Below are positions 35,052 through 43,027 of a DNA stretch of 64,000 bases, piece by piece. Position 1 is the first letter of the stretch. Every line of letters starts with the position of its first letter. The notes under the pieces were generated by a model. That model worked only from the letters and a program-made list of their open reading frames with translations. It made no database searches and had not been told where the DNA came from. The translations under genes and the position numbers were made by a program. The DNA is from Variovorax paradoxus. Lineage in GTDB: Bacteria > Pseudomonadota > Gammaproteobacteria > Burkholderiales > Burkholderiaceae_C. The DNA lies in NCBI RefSeq assembly GCF_029919115.1, contig NZ_CP123990.1, positions 3,556,001 through 3,620,000 on the forward strand, given 5' to 3'.

Positions 35052-36380
35052 ATGAATCTGGGTTCCCGTTGGCTTTCCGTTCTTTGCCAAAGTGTGTTGC
35101 GGCACGGAGTGGCCGTCGTCGCCGTCTTGCTGCTGGCCGGCGCCGTGGCCGTTCAGGCTGTTCAGCCGGGTGATCGGCCCAAGCAATCGGTGGAGGCGCA
35201 TTGGGTGGCCAGCTGGGCTGTGGCGCCAGTGGATTTTCGTGAGCTGAGCGCCAATCCGCTGGCGAAGTCTGCGGCCCCGAGGCCCGGCGGCGATCTGTTC
35301 CGCGGGCAGACGCTGCGCCAGCAGTTCGAGACTGCGCTGAGCGGCGAGCGCATTCGCATCCGCTTTTCAAACAGGTTCGGCAAGACACCGCTGCGCATTG
35401 CGGCCGCAAGCGTGGGGCACAGCACCGGCGCGGGCGCGATTTCTCCGGCAACGCTGCGCATGCTGCGCTTTGGCGGCCGGGACAACGTGGTCGTTGCACC
35501 GGGCGCTGACGTATGGAGCGACGGCGCCGACCTGAAAGTCGAGGCCGGGCAGGCGGTGGCGGTGAGTGCCTTCTTCGATCGCCCCGTGCCCTATGCCACC
35601 GTTCACACGCAGGTGTCCGACACGAGCTGGGTCATCGGCGGCAACGCTGTTGGCACGCCCAAGCTGCAGGGCGCCACGCCGCTGCCGCTCAACCACATCG
35701 TCACCGGCCTCGACGTGCTGACCACGCAACCGATTCGCGTGGTGGTCGCGTTCGGAGATTCCATTACCGCCGGCGGCGGCGAGGCGGGCGAGGGCGCCTA
35801 TCCCGATATTCTTGCTACCCGCTTGCGCAACAGCCCCGCGGCGGCGCAGCCCTTGTCGGTGATCAACACGGGCATTGGCGGCAACCGCCTGTTGACCGAC
35901 GGCATTGGTCCCAGCGGCCTTTCACGTTTTGCGCGGGATGCGCTGGGGCAGACCGGCGTCACGCATGTCGTCGTGCTGCTGGGCACCAACGACATCGGCC
36001 GCAGCGTGCTGGTCGGCATGGCGCGGCTGCCCACGCCCGAGCACGAGGTGCCGACCGCGGAGCGCATCACCGAAGGCCTTCAGCAGTTGATAAAGCAGGC
36101 CCGTGCAAAAGGCGTGAAGGTTCTGATCGGCACCGTGCCTCCGTTCAAGAACACACCCTATTGGACCGAAGCTTCCGAGGCGATGCGCGGCGAGGTCAAT
36201 CGCTGGATCCGCAGCCGCCAGGACGTCGACGCGGTGATCGATTTCGACGCCGTGCTGCGCAACCCGGCCGATCCCCTGGCACTGAACCCGCTGTACGACA
36301 ACGGCGACCACCTGCACCCCAACAAGGCAGGCCATGCCGCCATGGCCGCTGCCGTGGATCTTCGCGAGTTGCAAGAGTAA
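35052..36380 (+). CDS. SGNH/GDSL-type esterase, secreted or membrane-anchored
   Basis: A 442-residue hydrolase with an N-terminal hydrophobic segment (VAVVAVLLLAGAVAVQAV, signal peptide or anchor) and an SGNH catalytic domain in the second half. Block I is VVVAFGDSITAGGGE (Ser), block II is NTGIGGNRLL (Gly), block III is LLGTNDIGR (Asn) and block V is NGDHLHPNKAGH (Asp/His). The ~190 residues before the catalytic domain form a beta-rich accessory region typical of the family found with xylan or pectin acetylesterase-like enzymes. The substrate is unknown. It stands alone on its strand after the carboxylase. Confidence 0.88.
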   Translation: MNLGSRWLSVLCQSVLRHGVAVVAVLLLAGAVAVQAVQPGDRPKQSVEAHWVASWAVAPVDFRELSANPLAKSAAPRPGGDLFRGQTLRQQFETALSGERIRIRFSNRFGKTPLRIAAASVGHSTGAGAISPATLRMLRFGGRDNVVVAPGADVWSDGADLKVEAGQAVAVSAFFDRPVPYATVHTQVSDTSWVIGGNAVGTPKLQGATPLPLNHIVTGLDVLTTQPIRVVVAFGDSITAGGGEAGEGAYPDILATRLRNSPAAAQPLSVINTGIGGNRLLTDGIGPSGLSRFARDALGQTGVTHVVVLLGTNDIGRSVLVGMARLPTPEHEVPTAERITEGLQQLIKQARAKGVKVLIGTVPPFKNTPYWTEASEAMRGEVNRWIRSRQDVDAVIDFDAVLRNPADPLALNPLYDNGDHLHPNKAGHAAMAAAVDLRELQE

Positions 36381-36500
36381 GCGCTAACAAAAGCACTACT
36401 TCTTGCGATACACGTTTACACAAACTCCGGTGTAGGGCTTACAGGCGGTTCACATGGCCGCGGCAGCATGAAGGCTCCAACAACTCATGAGGGCCAACCC

Positions 36501-36878
36501 ATGAAAAAACTCGCAATTACCCTTTCGATCGGCGCCGCTTCGCTGCTCTCCGCGGGAGGCGCGCTGATGGTGCCGACAGCAGCCCATGCGCAGCCTGGTG
36601 TATACGTCGAGGTGCCGCCTCCGCCGCCGCGCTCGGAGCGCGTGCCGCCGCCGCGCCGTGGCTATGTGTGGGCCCCGGGGCACTACGAATGGCGAGGTGG
36701 ACGCCATGTGTGGGTCCGCGGCTCGTACGTGCGTGCGCGGCCGGGCTATGCCTACCGTCCGCCGGAATGGCGTGAACGCGATGGCCGCTGGGAATACCGC
36801 CGCGGCCAGTGGGACCGTGACGGCGACGGCGTGCCGAACCGCCATGACCGTCGTCCGAACAATCCCAATCGCAGTTGA
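36501..36878 (+). CDS. Small secreted YXWXXGXW-repeat protein
   Basis: A 125-residue exported protein with a signal peptide ending near AAHAQPG. The mature part is Pro/Arg/Tyr/Trp-rich, with repeats of the pattern YVWAPGHYEWRGGRHVWV, which matches the WXXGXW repeat family of small envelope proteins in Burkholderiales. The C-terminus carries DRDGDGVPNRHD, like a calcium-binding thrombospondin type-3 motif. GAGGG precedes the ATG at 36501. The function is not known. Confidence 0.75.
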   Translation: MKKLAITLSIGAASLLSAGGALMVPTAAHAQPGVYVEVPPPPPRSERVPPPRRGYVWAPGHYEWRGGRHVWVRGSYVRARPGYAYRPPEWRERDGRWEYRRGQWDRDGDGVPNRHDRRPNNPNRS

Positions 36879-36918
36879 TTGAGGTAGGCGCGGCGGCGGG
36901 CCGCGTGGGCCGGCGCTC

Positions 36919-38193
36919 CTAGCGCAGGCTTACCAGTTCGAGGGCTTCGTTGACCTGGAACGCCCCGCCGCCCGCGCCGCCGCGTGTCTTCGCCTCGAAA
37001 CGGATGACGCGTCCGAGTTCCCGGGAAAACCACACCTCGGCCTGGTAGCGGCCATACTGATTGCCTACCACCGCCCCCGCATTCGCGAAGCGCTGCGTGT
37101 ATCCGCGGTACTCGATTCGCACCACCTTGTATTCTTGCCCGCCCGCCGTGAGGGTGGTGTCTTCCATTACTGCGGCCGACAGATCCATGTTGATGCGCGT
37201 CCCGCTCCGCGTGGAGTCGTAGCGCGTTCTCCATGCGGCTTCTTCCGTAAGGTTCTCCTTGGCCCATCCGCCCGGCGGCATGGCCGTGTCGAACTCGCCG
37301 GCGATGGCAGTGGTCAAGCCAACCACTTCGCCGCCCGGCTTCTCGACCCATCCGCCGTTGTTGAAGCTGATGCGGTCGTCTGTCGGGGGATCGGCCCGGT
37401 AGACCACCTTTCGGTAGACATTGGTGAGGCGGTCGTGCAACTGGTATTCGACGACGGTGGGGCGAACCTGATTCGAACCCCCGCCCGTTGAACCCGCTGC
37501 AGAAATCGTTGCGGGCTGCGTGCCCAGGCGCTCGATGGCCAGTTGCCCGCGCGTGGGCAGTTCCGCAATCCAGGTTGCCGGCATCGCGAGGTTCGCCGAA
37601 GCCGAGCCGGCACGCCCCGCGCCCGCCAGGCCCACCAGCCGGCCTTGCGCATCGAAGATCCCGGCTCCGGCCAGGCCTGCCTCCGGTGCCGCAGCGAGCT
37701 GCAGGGCTTCGATTTGGCCGGCGTCGTTGCGCCGCACGCCGGCGAGCATGCCGATGCCGAGCGTCAGTTCCTTGCCTCGCGGCGATCCGACGATGTAGAG
37801 CGGCATCCCGACCTGCAGCGAACTTGCGGGTGCGGTAACGAGCGGCGGTGCCGCGAAGTTCGCGATCCGCAGCTGGCACATGTCGCGTGCGACGTCCGGA
37901 AACACCAGCGTTGCGCCATAGCTCACGTTGTCTCGTTTCAGCGCCACCGTGCTGGCCTTGGCAAGCAGCTGGCAGCTCGTGACGGCGGTGCCCGGGCCGG
38001 TGGCGACCGCGCTGCCGGAGGCGAGCACCCTGCCTTGTGCATCGATGGCTTGCACCACCCATACGTTCGGCGACACCCGGGTGAAGAGCGCATCGGGTGC
38101 AAGAGCGGAGCTTCGCGCATCTTGCGCGGATGCGGCGGTGGCGGTCAGCGCGGTTGCAAGGGCCAGCGTGAAAGGCAGGAGCAGGTGTTTCAT
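36919..38193 (-). CDS. Trypsin-like fold protein lacking catalytic residues, exported
   Basis: A 424-residue protein with a signal peptide (cut near TAASAQ). Residues ~30-200 follow the HtrA/trypsin pattern. The His position reads VTSCQLL instead of a TNxHV-type motif, and the Ser position reads AGLAGAGIFD instead of GNSGG, so it should not be a protease. Two cysteines (CQLL and MCQL) may form a disulfide. The C-terminal ~200 residues are a separate beta-rich domain (VVEYQLHDRLTNVYRKVVYRA onward) of unknown type. Its start overlaps the stop of the DUF2846 lipoprotein gene by 4 bp, so the two are coupled and probably act together in the periplasm. Confidence 0.7.
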   Translation of the reverse strand: MKHLLLPFTLALATALTATAASAQDARSSALAPDALFTRVSPNVWVVQAIDAQGRVLASGSAVATGPGTAVTSCQLLAKASTVALKRDNVSYGATLVFPDVARDMCQLRIANFAAPPLVTAPASSLQVGMPLYIVGSPRGKELTLGIGMLAGVRRNDAGQIEALQLAAAPEAGLAGAGIFDAQGRLVGLAGAGRAGSASANLAMPATWIAELPTRGQLAIERLGTQPATISAAGSTGGGSNQVRPTVVEYQLHDRLTNVYRKVVYRADPPTDDRISFNNGGWVEKPGGEVVGLTTAIAGEFDTAMPPGGWAKENLTEEAAWRTRYDSTRSGTRINMDLSAAVMEDTTLTAGGQEYKVVRIEYRGYTQRFANAGAVVGNQYGRYQAEVWFSRELGRVIRFEAKTRGGAGGGAFQVNEALELVSLR

Positions 38194-38894
38194 CGGTTGG
38201 CCTGCAAGAGCAGCCGCAGATCGTTGATCGAGGTCTTGGCAAAAGGCGTGGCGTCAGACGCGGCGGGCACCGCGGACGTGGGCGCCGGAGCCGGCGGCTG
38301 CGCAGCTGCGGCAGCCGGGCCTTGCGCATCGGGTGCGACTGGTACAGGCACGAGCGACGGTCTTGCAACCGGCGTTGCCGTGGCCACCGCGGAGGCCGCC
38401 GCAGTTGCCGGCGGGGCATTCGCCATCGAAGCCCCTTGGGCCGCCTTGGCCGCAAGCGGCAACTTTCCGCCATAAGCCAGCGACGGCAGCGCCTTGCGGC
38501 CTTCCGGTTCCGCCACGCGTTCGAACGCCGGACGGCCGACCAGCAGGCCCATGCTGATGCTCATCTCGATGTAGGCCGTCTGCCGGGGACGCAGCGCGAT
38601 GTCGATGCTGCCTTCTGCCTCGGTGCGGGCCGTGGCCCGGTACGAACCAGCGGGCCGATCGACGAAGAAGAAGCTGCTGGGCTGCGACTTGCCGACGATC
38701 TGCCCGTTGAGCAAGACCTCCGGCTGGATCGCCGCGCCGAGGATCGAGTTGCGGTAGAAATAGATTCGCCCCTCGTTCTCGCCCAGCGAGGGGAGGCTTT
38801 GCTCCATTTCCGAATGCCGCGGTCCGGAGGCGGAACACCCGAACAGGCCGGCCGCCAGTACGGCCAGCAGAAAACCACCGATCCAACGTCGCAT
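38190..38894 (-). CDS. DUF2846-family lipoprotein
   Basis: A 234-residue lipoprotein with lipobox LFGC (Cys about residue 20). Residues ~40-125 are a DUF2846-type domain (GRIYFYRNSILGAAIQPEVLLNG, SFFFVDRPAGSYRATARTE), a beta-sandwich found in small envelope lipoproteins. The C-terminal ~95 residues are Ala/Pro/Val-rich and probably an unstructured spacer reaching through the periplasm. It is the first gene of a two-gene operon with the degenerate trypsin-like protein. Confidence 0.75.
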   Translation of the reverse strand: MRRWIGGFLLAVLAAGLFGCSASGPRHSEMEQSLPSLGENEGRIYFYRNSILGAAIQPEVLLNGQIVGKSQPSSFFFVDRPAGSYRATARTEAEGSIDIALRPRQTAYIEMSISMGLLVGRPAFERVAEPEGRKALPSLAYGGKLPLAAKAAQGASMANAPPATAAASAVATATPVARPSLVPVPVAPDAQGPAAAAAQPPAPAPTSAVPAASDATPFAKTSINDLRLLLQANR

Positions 38895-38978
38895 TGCGCC
38901 TTCTCCTCGTTTTGGCGCTGGATGCTACACCCGCTTACACGCGTGGCGTTGGGAGCCGGCGGCACCGGCCGATGTCAA

Positions 38979-39824
38979 TCAGCGAAAAACGACGGTGCGG
39001 TGCCCGTTCAGCAGCACGCGGTGTTCGCTGTGCCATTTCACCGCACGGGCGAGCACCTGGCTTTCGGTGTCGCGGCCGCGGGCCGTGAGGTCTTCGACGG
39101 TGTCGGTGTGGTCGGCGCGCGCCACGTCCTGCTCGATGATCGGGCCTTCGTCGAGGTCTGCCGTCACGTAGTGGGCGGTGGCGCCGATCAGCTTCACGCC
39201 GCGGTCGTGCGCCTGGTAGTAGGGCTTGGCACCCTTGAAACTCGGCAGGAACGAATGGTGGATGTTGATCGCGCGTCCGGCCAGGCTGGTGCACAGGTCG
39301 TTGCTCAGGATTTGCATGTAGCGCGCGAGAACCACCAGTTCGGCGCCCTCCGCCTCGATGATTTCCAACTGCTTTGCTTCGCCCTGCGCCTTGGTGGCGG
39401 CCGTCACGGGAATGTGATGGAACGGCACGTTGTAGCTGGCGGCCAGTTGGTAGAAGTCGCGGTGGTTCGAGATGATGGCGCGCACGTCGATGGCGAGCAG
39501 CCCGCTTTTCCAGCGGAACAGCAGGTCGTTCAGGCAGTGGCCTTCCTTGCTGACCAGGATCACGGTCTTCATTGGCTGGGCTGCGGCGTGCAGCTGCAGG
39601 TTCATGCCAAAGCCGGCGCCAAAGGTGGCGAGCTGTTCGCGCAGCGCCGCCTCGGTGTGGTCGCTGCAGGCAAAGCGCACGCGCATGAAGAACAGGCCCG
39701 TGCCGTGGTCGTTGTACTGGGCGGCTTCCTCGATGTTGCCGCCGCGCTCGAGCAGAAAGCCCGAAACGGCATGCACGATGCCCACGCGGTCAGGGCAGGA
39801 AAGGGTCAGGATGTATGCACTCAT
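38979..39824 (-). CDS. purU: Formyltetrahydrofolate deformylase
   Basis: A 281-residue enzyme that hydrolyses 10-formyl-THF to formate and THF, supplying formate for purine synthesis and balancing one-carbon pools. The N-terminal ACT domain (ILTLSCPDRVGIVHAVSGFL) is followed by the formyltransferase domain with INIHHSFLPSFKGAKPY (catalytic His) and GATAHYVTADLDEGPIIEQD (catalytic Asp). Start chosen at MSAYILTLS (39824); a longer in-frame start overlaps the next gene without family character. It lies 47 bp downstream of the LuxR gene on the same strand. Confidence 0.95.
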   Translation of the reverse strand: MSAYILTLSCPDRVGIVHAVSGFLLERGGNIEEAAQYNDHGTGLFFMRVRFACSDHTEAALREQLATFGAGFGMNLQLHAAAQPMKTVILVSKEGHCLNDLLFRWKSGLLAIDVRAIISNHRDFYQLAASYNVPFHHIPVTAATKAQGEAKQLEIIEAEGAELVVLARYMQILSNDLCTSLAGRAINIHHSFLPSFKGAKPYYQAHDRGVKLIGATAHYVTADLDEGPIIEQDVARADHTDTVEDLTARGRDTESQVLARAVKWHSEHRVLLNGHRTVVFR

Positions 39825-39871
39825 GAGGCCCGATTGTCGCAGTGCGCGCCGCGGCCCGGCGCCGGCCGCGT

Positions 39872-40867
39872 TCAAAGCCCCAGGGCGCTGCGCAGTGCGC
39901 TGCGGCTCGTGACGCCGAGCTTCGAATAGGTTTCACGCAAGTGCACGCGCACGGTGGCGGGCGACACGGACAGGCGGGTGGCAATGTCCTTGCCCGAATA
40001 GCCGGCGCAGTAGAGGCGGCTTATTTCGGTTTGCCGCGGCGTGAGCATCGCGCCGGTGCCTGGCGCATTGCGGCGCAGCGCCACGCGCAGCCCGCCATGT
40101 GCGGGTGTGACTTCGCACTGCCATCCGGCCGCATGCAGCTTGCGGATTGCGCCGCGCTCACCCTCCAGCCATGACTTGGGCAGGCGCGGTTCCGACACCT
40201 TCGCGATTGCGGCGAGCCGCGGCCACGCGCGGCAGAAGTCGCCGTTGGGAAAGAGGATCCAGCCTTCGTTGTCGGTCACGGCCAGCGGCTGGTCTCCGCT
40301 GCCGGTGTCTTCGAGGCCCTGGTGCGCACCGGCGTAGAGGCGGTTGATGAGCAGGGCCTCGCCGATGCCGGGCGCAAGCGCAGTGAGCGCGTCGACCTCG
40401 GCTGTGCCGTAGCGCGGCGATGCGGGCCCGCGGTTCAGGTAGCAATGCGCGAAGGTCTCGCTGCCTTCGAACGGAATGGACACGCCCAGCTGATGGTGAA
40501 TGCCGTAGCGCGCCTGGAAGCTGCGCCATGACGGATGGCTCTGCTTCCAGCGGGGGTCGTCGTCGTTGACGCACACCGCCCGCAGGGGCTGTGCGTGCAT
40601 GGCGGGGGTGGTGAAGTCGAGCTCGGCGCCGCCGATGGCATACCAGTCGGCGCTCATTCCAGACAGGTCGTAGCCGACGCCGACCGAGGCCACGAAGCTG
40701 CGCGGATGCCAGATGTTGATGGCGCCGTGGTCGGCGCCCATCAGCGCAACGAGCCGTTCGAGCAGTTTCTGCGGAAAGCGCTCGCAGGCGGTAGTGCGCG
40801 CAAGGCGCAGCAGGCCCAGCGCCGCGGAGTCCGGATCGGTGAGTGAGAACGTGGACTTGGGCGTCAT
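39872..40867 (-). CDS. LuxR-type (GerE helix-turn-helix) transcriptional regulator
   Basis: A 331-residue regulator. The C-terminal ~65 residues form the LuxR/GerE helix-turn-helix (LTPRQTEISRLYCAGYSGKDIATRLSVSPATVRVHLRETYSKLGV). The first ~190 residues look like a GAF-type sensory domain (LLERLVALMGADHGAINIW), followed by a short PAS-like stretch (LAVTDNEGWILFPNGDF). No acyl-homoserine-lactone-site signature is visible. It is divergent from the trimeric autotransporter (131 bp between starts), so it is the best candidate to control that adhesin. The inverted repeat at 40901 lies between them. Confidence 0.85.
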   Translation of the reverse strand: MTPKSTFSLTDPDSAALGLLRLARTTACERFPQKLLERLVALMGADHGAINIWHPRSFVASVGVGYDLSGMSADWYAIGGAELDFTTPAMHAQPLRAVCVNDDDPRWKQSHPSWRSFQARYGIHHQLGVSIPFEGSETFAHCYLNRGPASPRYGTAEVDALTALAPGIGEALLINRLYAGAHQGLEDTGSGDQPLAVTDNEGWILFPNGDFCRAWPRLAAIAKVSEPRLPKSWLEGERGAIRKLHAAGWQCEVTPAHGGLRVALRRNAPGTGAMLTPRQTEISRLYCAGYSGKDIATRLSVSPATVRVHLRETYSKLGVTSRSALRSALGL

Positions 40868-40900
40868 CGAACAGCTTGCCGAATCGCGAGGCGGCGGAGG

Positions 40901-40919
40901 CTACCACAACCCATGGTAG
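40901..40919. promoter_or_regulatory. Inverted repeat between the LuxR and adhesin genes
   Basis: CTACCA and TGGTAG flank a 7-bp centre. A 19-bp dyad of this size is typical of GerE-type operators, and it sits 33 bp from the regulator start and 80 bp from the adhesin start. Short repeats occur by chance, so this is tentative. Confidence 0.3.
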
Positions 40920-40998
40920 GCGGCGGGGGCGGGCGCGAAGGACGATTCGGGCTTCGGACGGGCGGCATTCACACACACAAGACCGAGGAGAAGAAACC

Positions 40999-42906
40999 AT
41001 GCGCTTTCGAGGCAGGCGCCGGCTGGGGGCCGGCATTGCATTGGCCTTTTGCGCGGCGGCGGCCGCACCGGCAGGCGCGCAGGTGCTCAACCCCAACACC
41101 TGCCCCGGCGGCACGCTCTACAGCAGCACCGACCCGGGCGCGTACTCGGGCTTCAGCGCGCATCGCGACATCGTGCAGCAGGACTGCCAGAGCAACATGG
41201 CGGGCGGATCGGGCGCGCAGGCCGGCATCGACCTGAGCAGCGCGAACACGGCTCTAGGGCGCGACAGCAGCGCAAGCGGCGGCCAGGCGACAGCACTCGG
41301 GCGCGGCAGCACTGCGGCGGGCGTTTCGGCCGCGGCAGTCGGCGCGAACAGCAACGCGACCGGCAACGGCGCCACCGCAATGGGCTCGAACAGCAGTGCG
41401 ACTGCCAACTCGGCCACGGCCATAGGTTCGAACACCGTGGCCTCGAGCGGCTCGGCCACCGCGGTGGGCAATGTGGCCAACGCCACGGGCGAGGCGGCAT
41501 CGGCAGTGGGCTATCGCGCGCTGGCATCTGGTGACGGATCTGCCGCATTCGGACGCGAAAGCGAGGCCAGCGGCGACAGCAGCACGGCGCTGGGCGACAT
41601 GGCTACCGCCTCGGGACGCAGCGCAATGGCGCTCGGCCGCGAAGCCCGCGCTACGAGCGATTTCGCGCTGGCGTTTGGCGCCAGCGCAAGGGCGACCGAC
41701 ATGGGTGCCTTGGCCATCGGAACGGCAAGCTTCGCATCGGGTTTCAACAGCGTGGCAATGGGCACGGGCAGCAGCTCGAGCGGTGCGGGGTCGGTCGCCA
41801 TCGGCGCTGGCAGCACGGACGGCGGGCGCGAGAACGTCGTTTCGTTCGGCAGCACGACGGACCGCCGCAGCCTGATCAACATCGACGGCATCAGCGCGGC
41901 GGGCCACGTCGACGCCGGCGGTCTTTCCGTGAACGGCAATGCTTCGGTGGCGGGGCGGCTGACCTCCGGCAGCATCGACAACCTGGGCGGCGGTATTACC
42001 AACGCTGGGCGCATCAGCGGCGTTACCGCCGGCGCCGTAACAGCGACCTCGACCGATGCGGTCAACGGAAGCCAGCTCTATGCAGTAAGGAGCACGGCCG
42101 AGCAGGCACTGAACCTGGCAAGCCAGCAGGGCACGCAGGTGCAGCAGATCACGACGCAGGTGACCCAGAACACGCAGCAGATCACTCAGCACACCGAACA
42201 GATCGCAGAGCACACCCAGCAGATCACGCAGAACACACAGCAGATCGAGCAGCAGGCGGTGCAGATACAGGCCATGGTCAATGGCCAGTTGGGTGTCTGC
42301 ACCGTCAATGGCGGCGCCCTGCAATGCTCGGTGCAGGGCCAGGCGGCTGCACGTGCGGAGGGCGCGGGTGCGGCGGCGGTCGGCAATGGCTCGCAGGCCA
42401 CCGGCAACGGTGCGCTTGCCGTAGGCCGCAACGCTAAGGCGCTTGCGGCCGGGGCCATGGCGCTGGGCGACGGCAGCACGGCCAGCGCGAGCAATGCGGT
42501 GGCGCTGGGCCAGGGATCGGTGGCCGACCGGCCCGACAGCGTGAGCGTGGGCAACGCGGCCACGGGCTACCAGCGGCAGATCACCAACGTGGCACCCGGC
42601 GTGGCGGCCAGCGATGCGGTCAACCTTGCGCAGATGGAGCGCGCGGTGGCCGTGTCTTACGGCCAGGCGCGCGACTTTGCCGCGCGCGGCGTGGCGCAGG
42701 CCATGGCGATGCCGTCGATCCCGATGCTCGCGCCCGGACGCAAATGGCTGGGCGCGGCGGTGGGGCACTACGCAGGGCAGTCGGCACTGGGCGTGGCCTT
42801 TGCCTATCAGCTCGACGAGCGCTGGAGCGTGGGCGCGGGCCTGAGCGCAGCGGCGGGCAACAGCGCGCAGCTCGGCGGCAGGCTGCAGGCGGGCTACCAA
42901 TGGTGA
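40999..42906 (+). CDS. Trimeric autotransporter adhesin (YadA-like)
   Basis: A 635-residue surface protein with a signal peptide ending near APAGAQ. The passenger (~70-290) is a YadA head of 14-residue repeats (for example ATALGRGSTAAG, AMALGREARATS). A neck (SVNGNASVAGRL, TDAVNGSQLYAV) leads to a stalk of strict 7-residue repeats (QITQNTQ, QITQHTE, QIAEHTQ) around residues 370-420. A second short head-like stretch (residues ~465-515) and a last neck (VAPGVAASDAVNLAQMERA) follow. The membrane anchor (~535-635) ends in GYQW, a terminal aromatic as expected for outer-membrane insertion. A GAGGAG site precedes the start. It should mediate attachment or biofilm formation. Confidence 0.9.
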   Translation: MRFRGRRRLGAGIALAFCAAAAAPAGAQVLNPNTCPGGTLYSSTDPGAYSGFSAHRDIVQQDCQSNMAGGSGAQAGIDLSSANTALGRDSSASGGQATALGRGSTAAGVSAAAVGANSNATGNGATAMGSNSSATANSATAIGSNTVASSGSATAVGNVANATGEAASAVGYRALASGDGSAAFGRESEASGDSSTALGDMATASGRSAMALGREARATSDFALAFGASARATDMGALAIGTASFASGFNSVAMGTGSSSSGAGSVAIGAGSTDGGRENVVSFGSTTDRRSLINIDGISAAGHVDAGGLSVNGNASVAGRLTSGSIDNLGGGITNAGRISGVTAGAVTATSTDAVNGSQLYAVRSTAEQALNLASQQGTQVQQITTQVTQNTQQITQHTEQIAEHTQQITQNTQQIEQQAVQIQAMVNGQLGVCTVNGGALQCSVQGQAAARAEGAGAAAVGNGSQATGNGALAVGRNAKALAAGAMALGDGSTASASNAVALGQGSVADRPDSVSVGNAATGYQRQITNVAPGVAASDAVNLAQMERAVAVSYGQARDFAARGVAQAMAMPSIPMLAPGRKWLGAAVGHYAGQSALGVAFAYQLDERWSVGAGLSAAAGNSAQLGGRLQAGYQW

Positions 42907-42945
42907 TCGGGGGCTGAGCGCCGGCAGAGCCAGGCCATGAGGCGG

Positions 42946-42977
42946 GCCCGTGGCAAAAGTGCAAGAATGCCACGGGC
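42946..42977. terminator. Perfect 10-bp hairpin after the adhesin gene
   Basis: GCCCGTGGCA and its exact complement TGCCACGGGC flank a 12-nt loop, 40 bp after the adhesin stop. No T-tract follows in either direction, so it is either a Rho-assisted 3' hairpin or an untranslated-leader structure for the transaminase. Confidence 0.35.
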
Positions 42978-43027
42978 GGCCGCCGCAAGGGCGGCCAGCA
43001 TCCACCGAGACCAAGAAGGACGCACGC

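Noticed and set aside
38322..39929. 535-residue plus-strand open frame
   Set aside because: Antisense to purU and the DUF2846 gene; composition and lack of motifs mark it as a shadow.
41200..42500. Adhesin head and stalk repeats as DNA-level satellite
   Set aside because: The periodicity is at the protein level (14- and 7-residue units with varied codons), as expected of a YadA-type protein.
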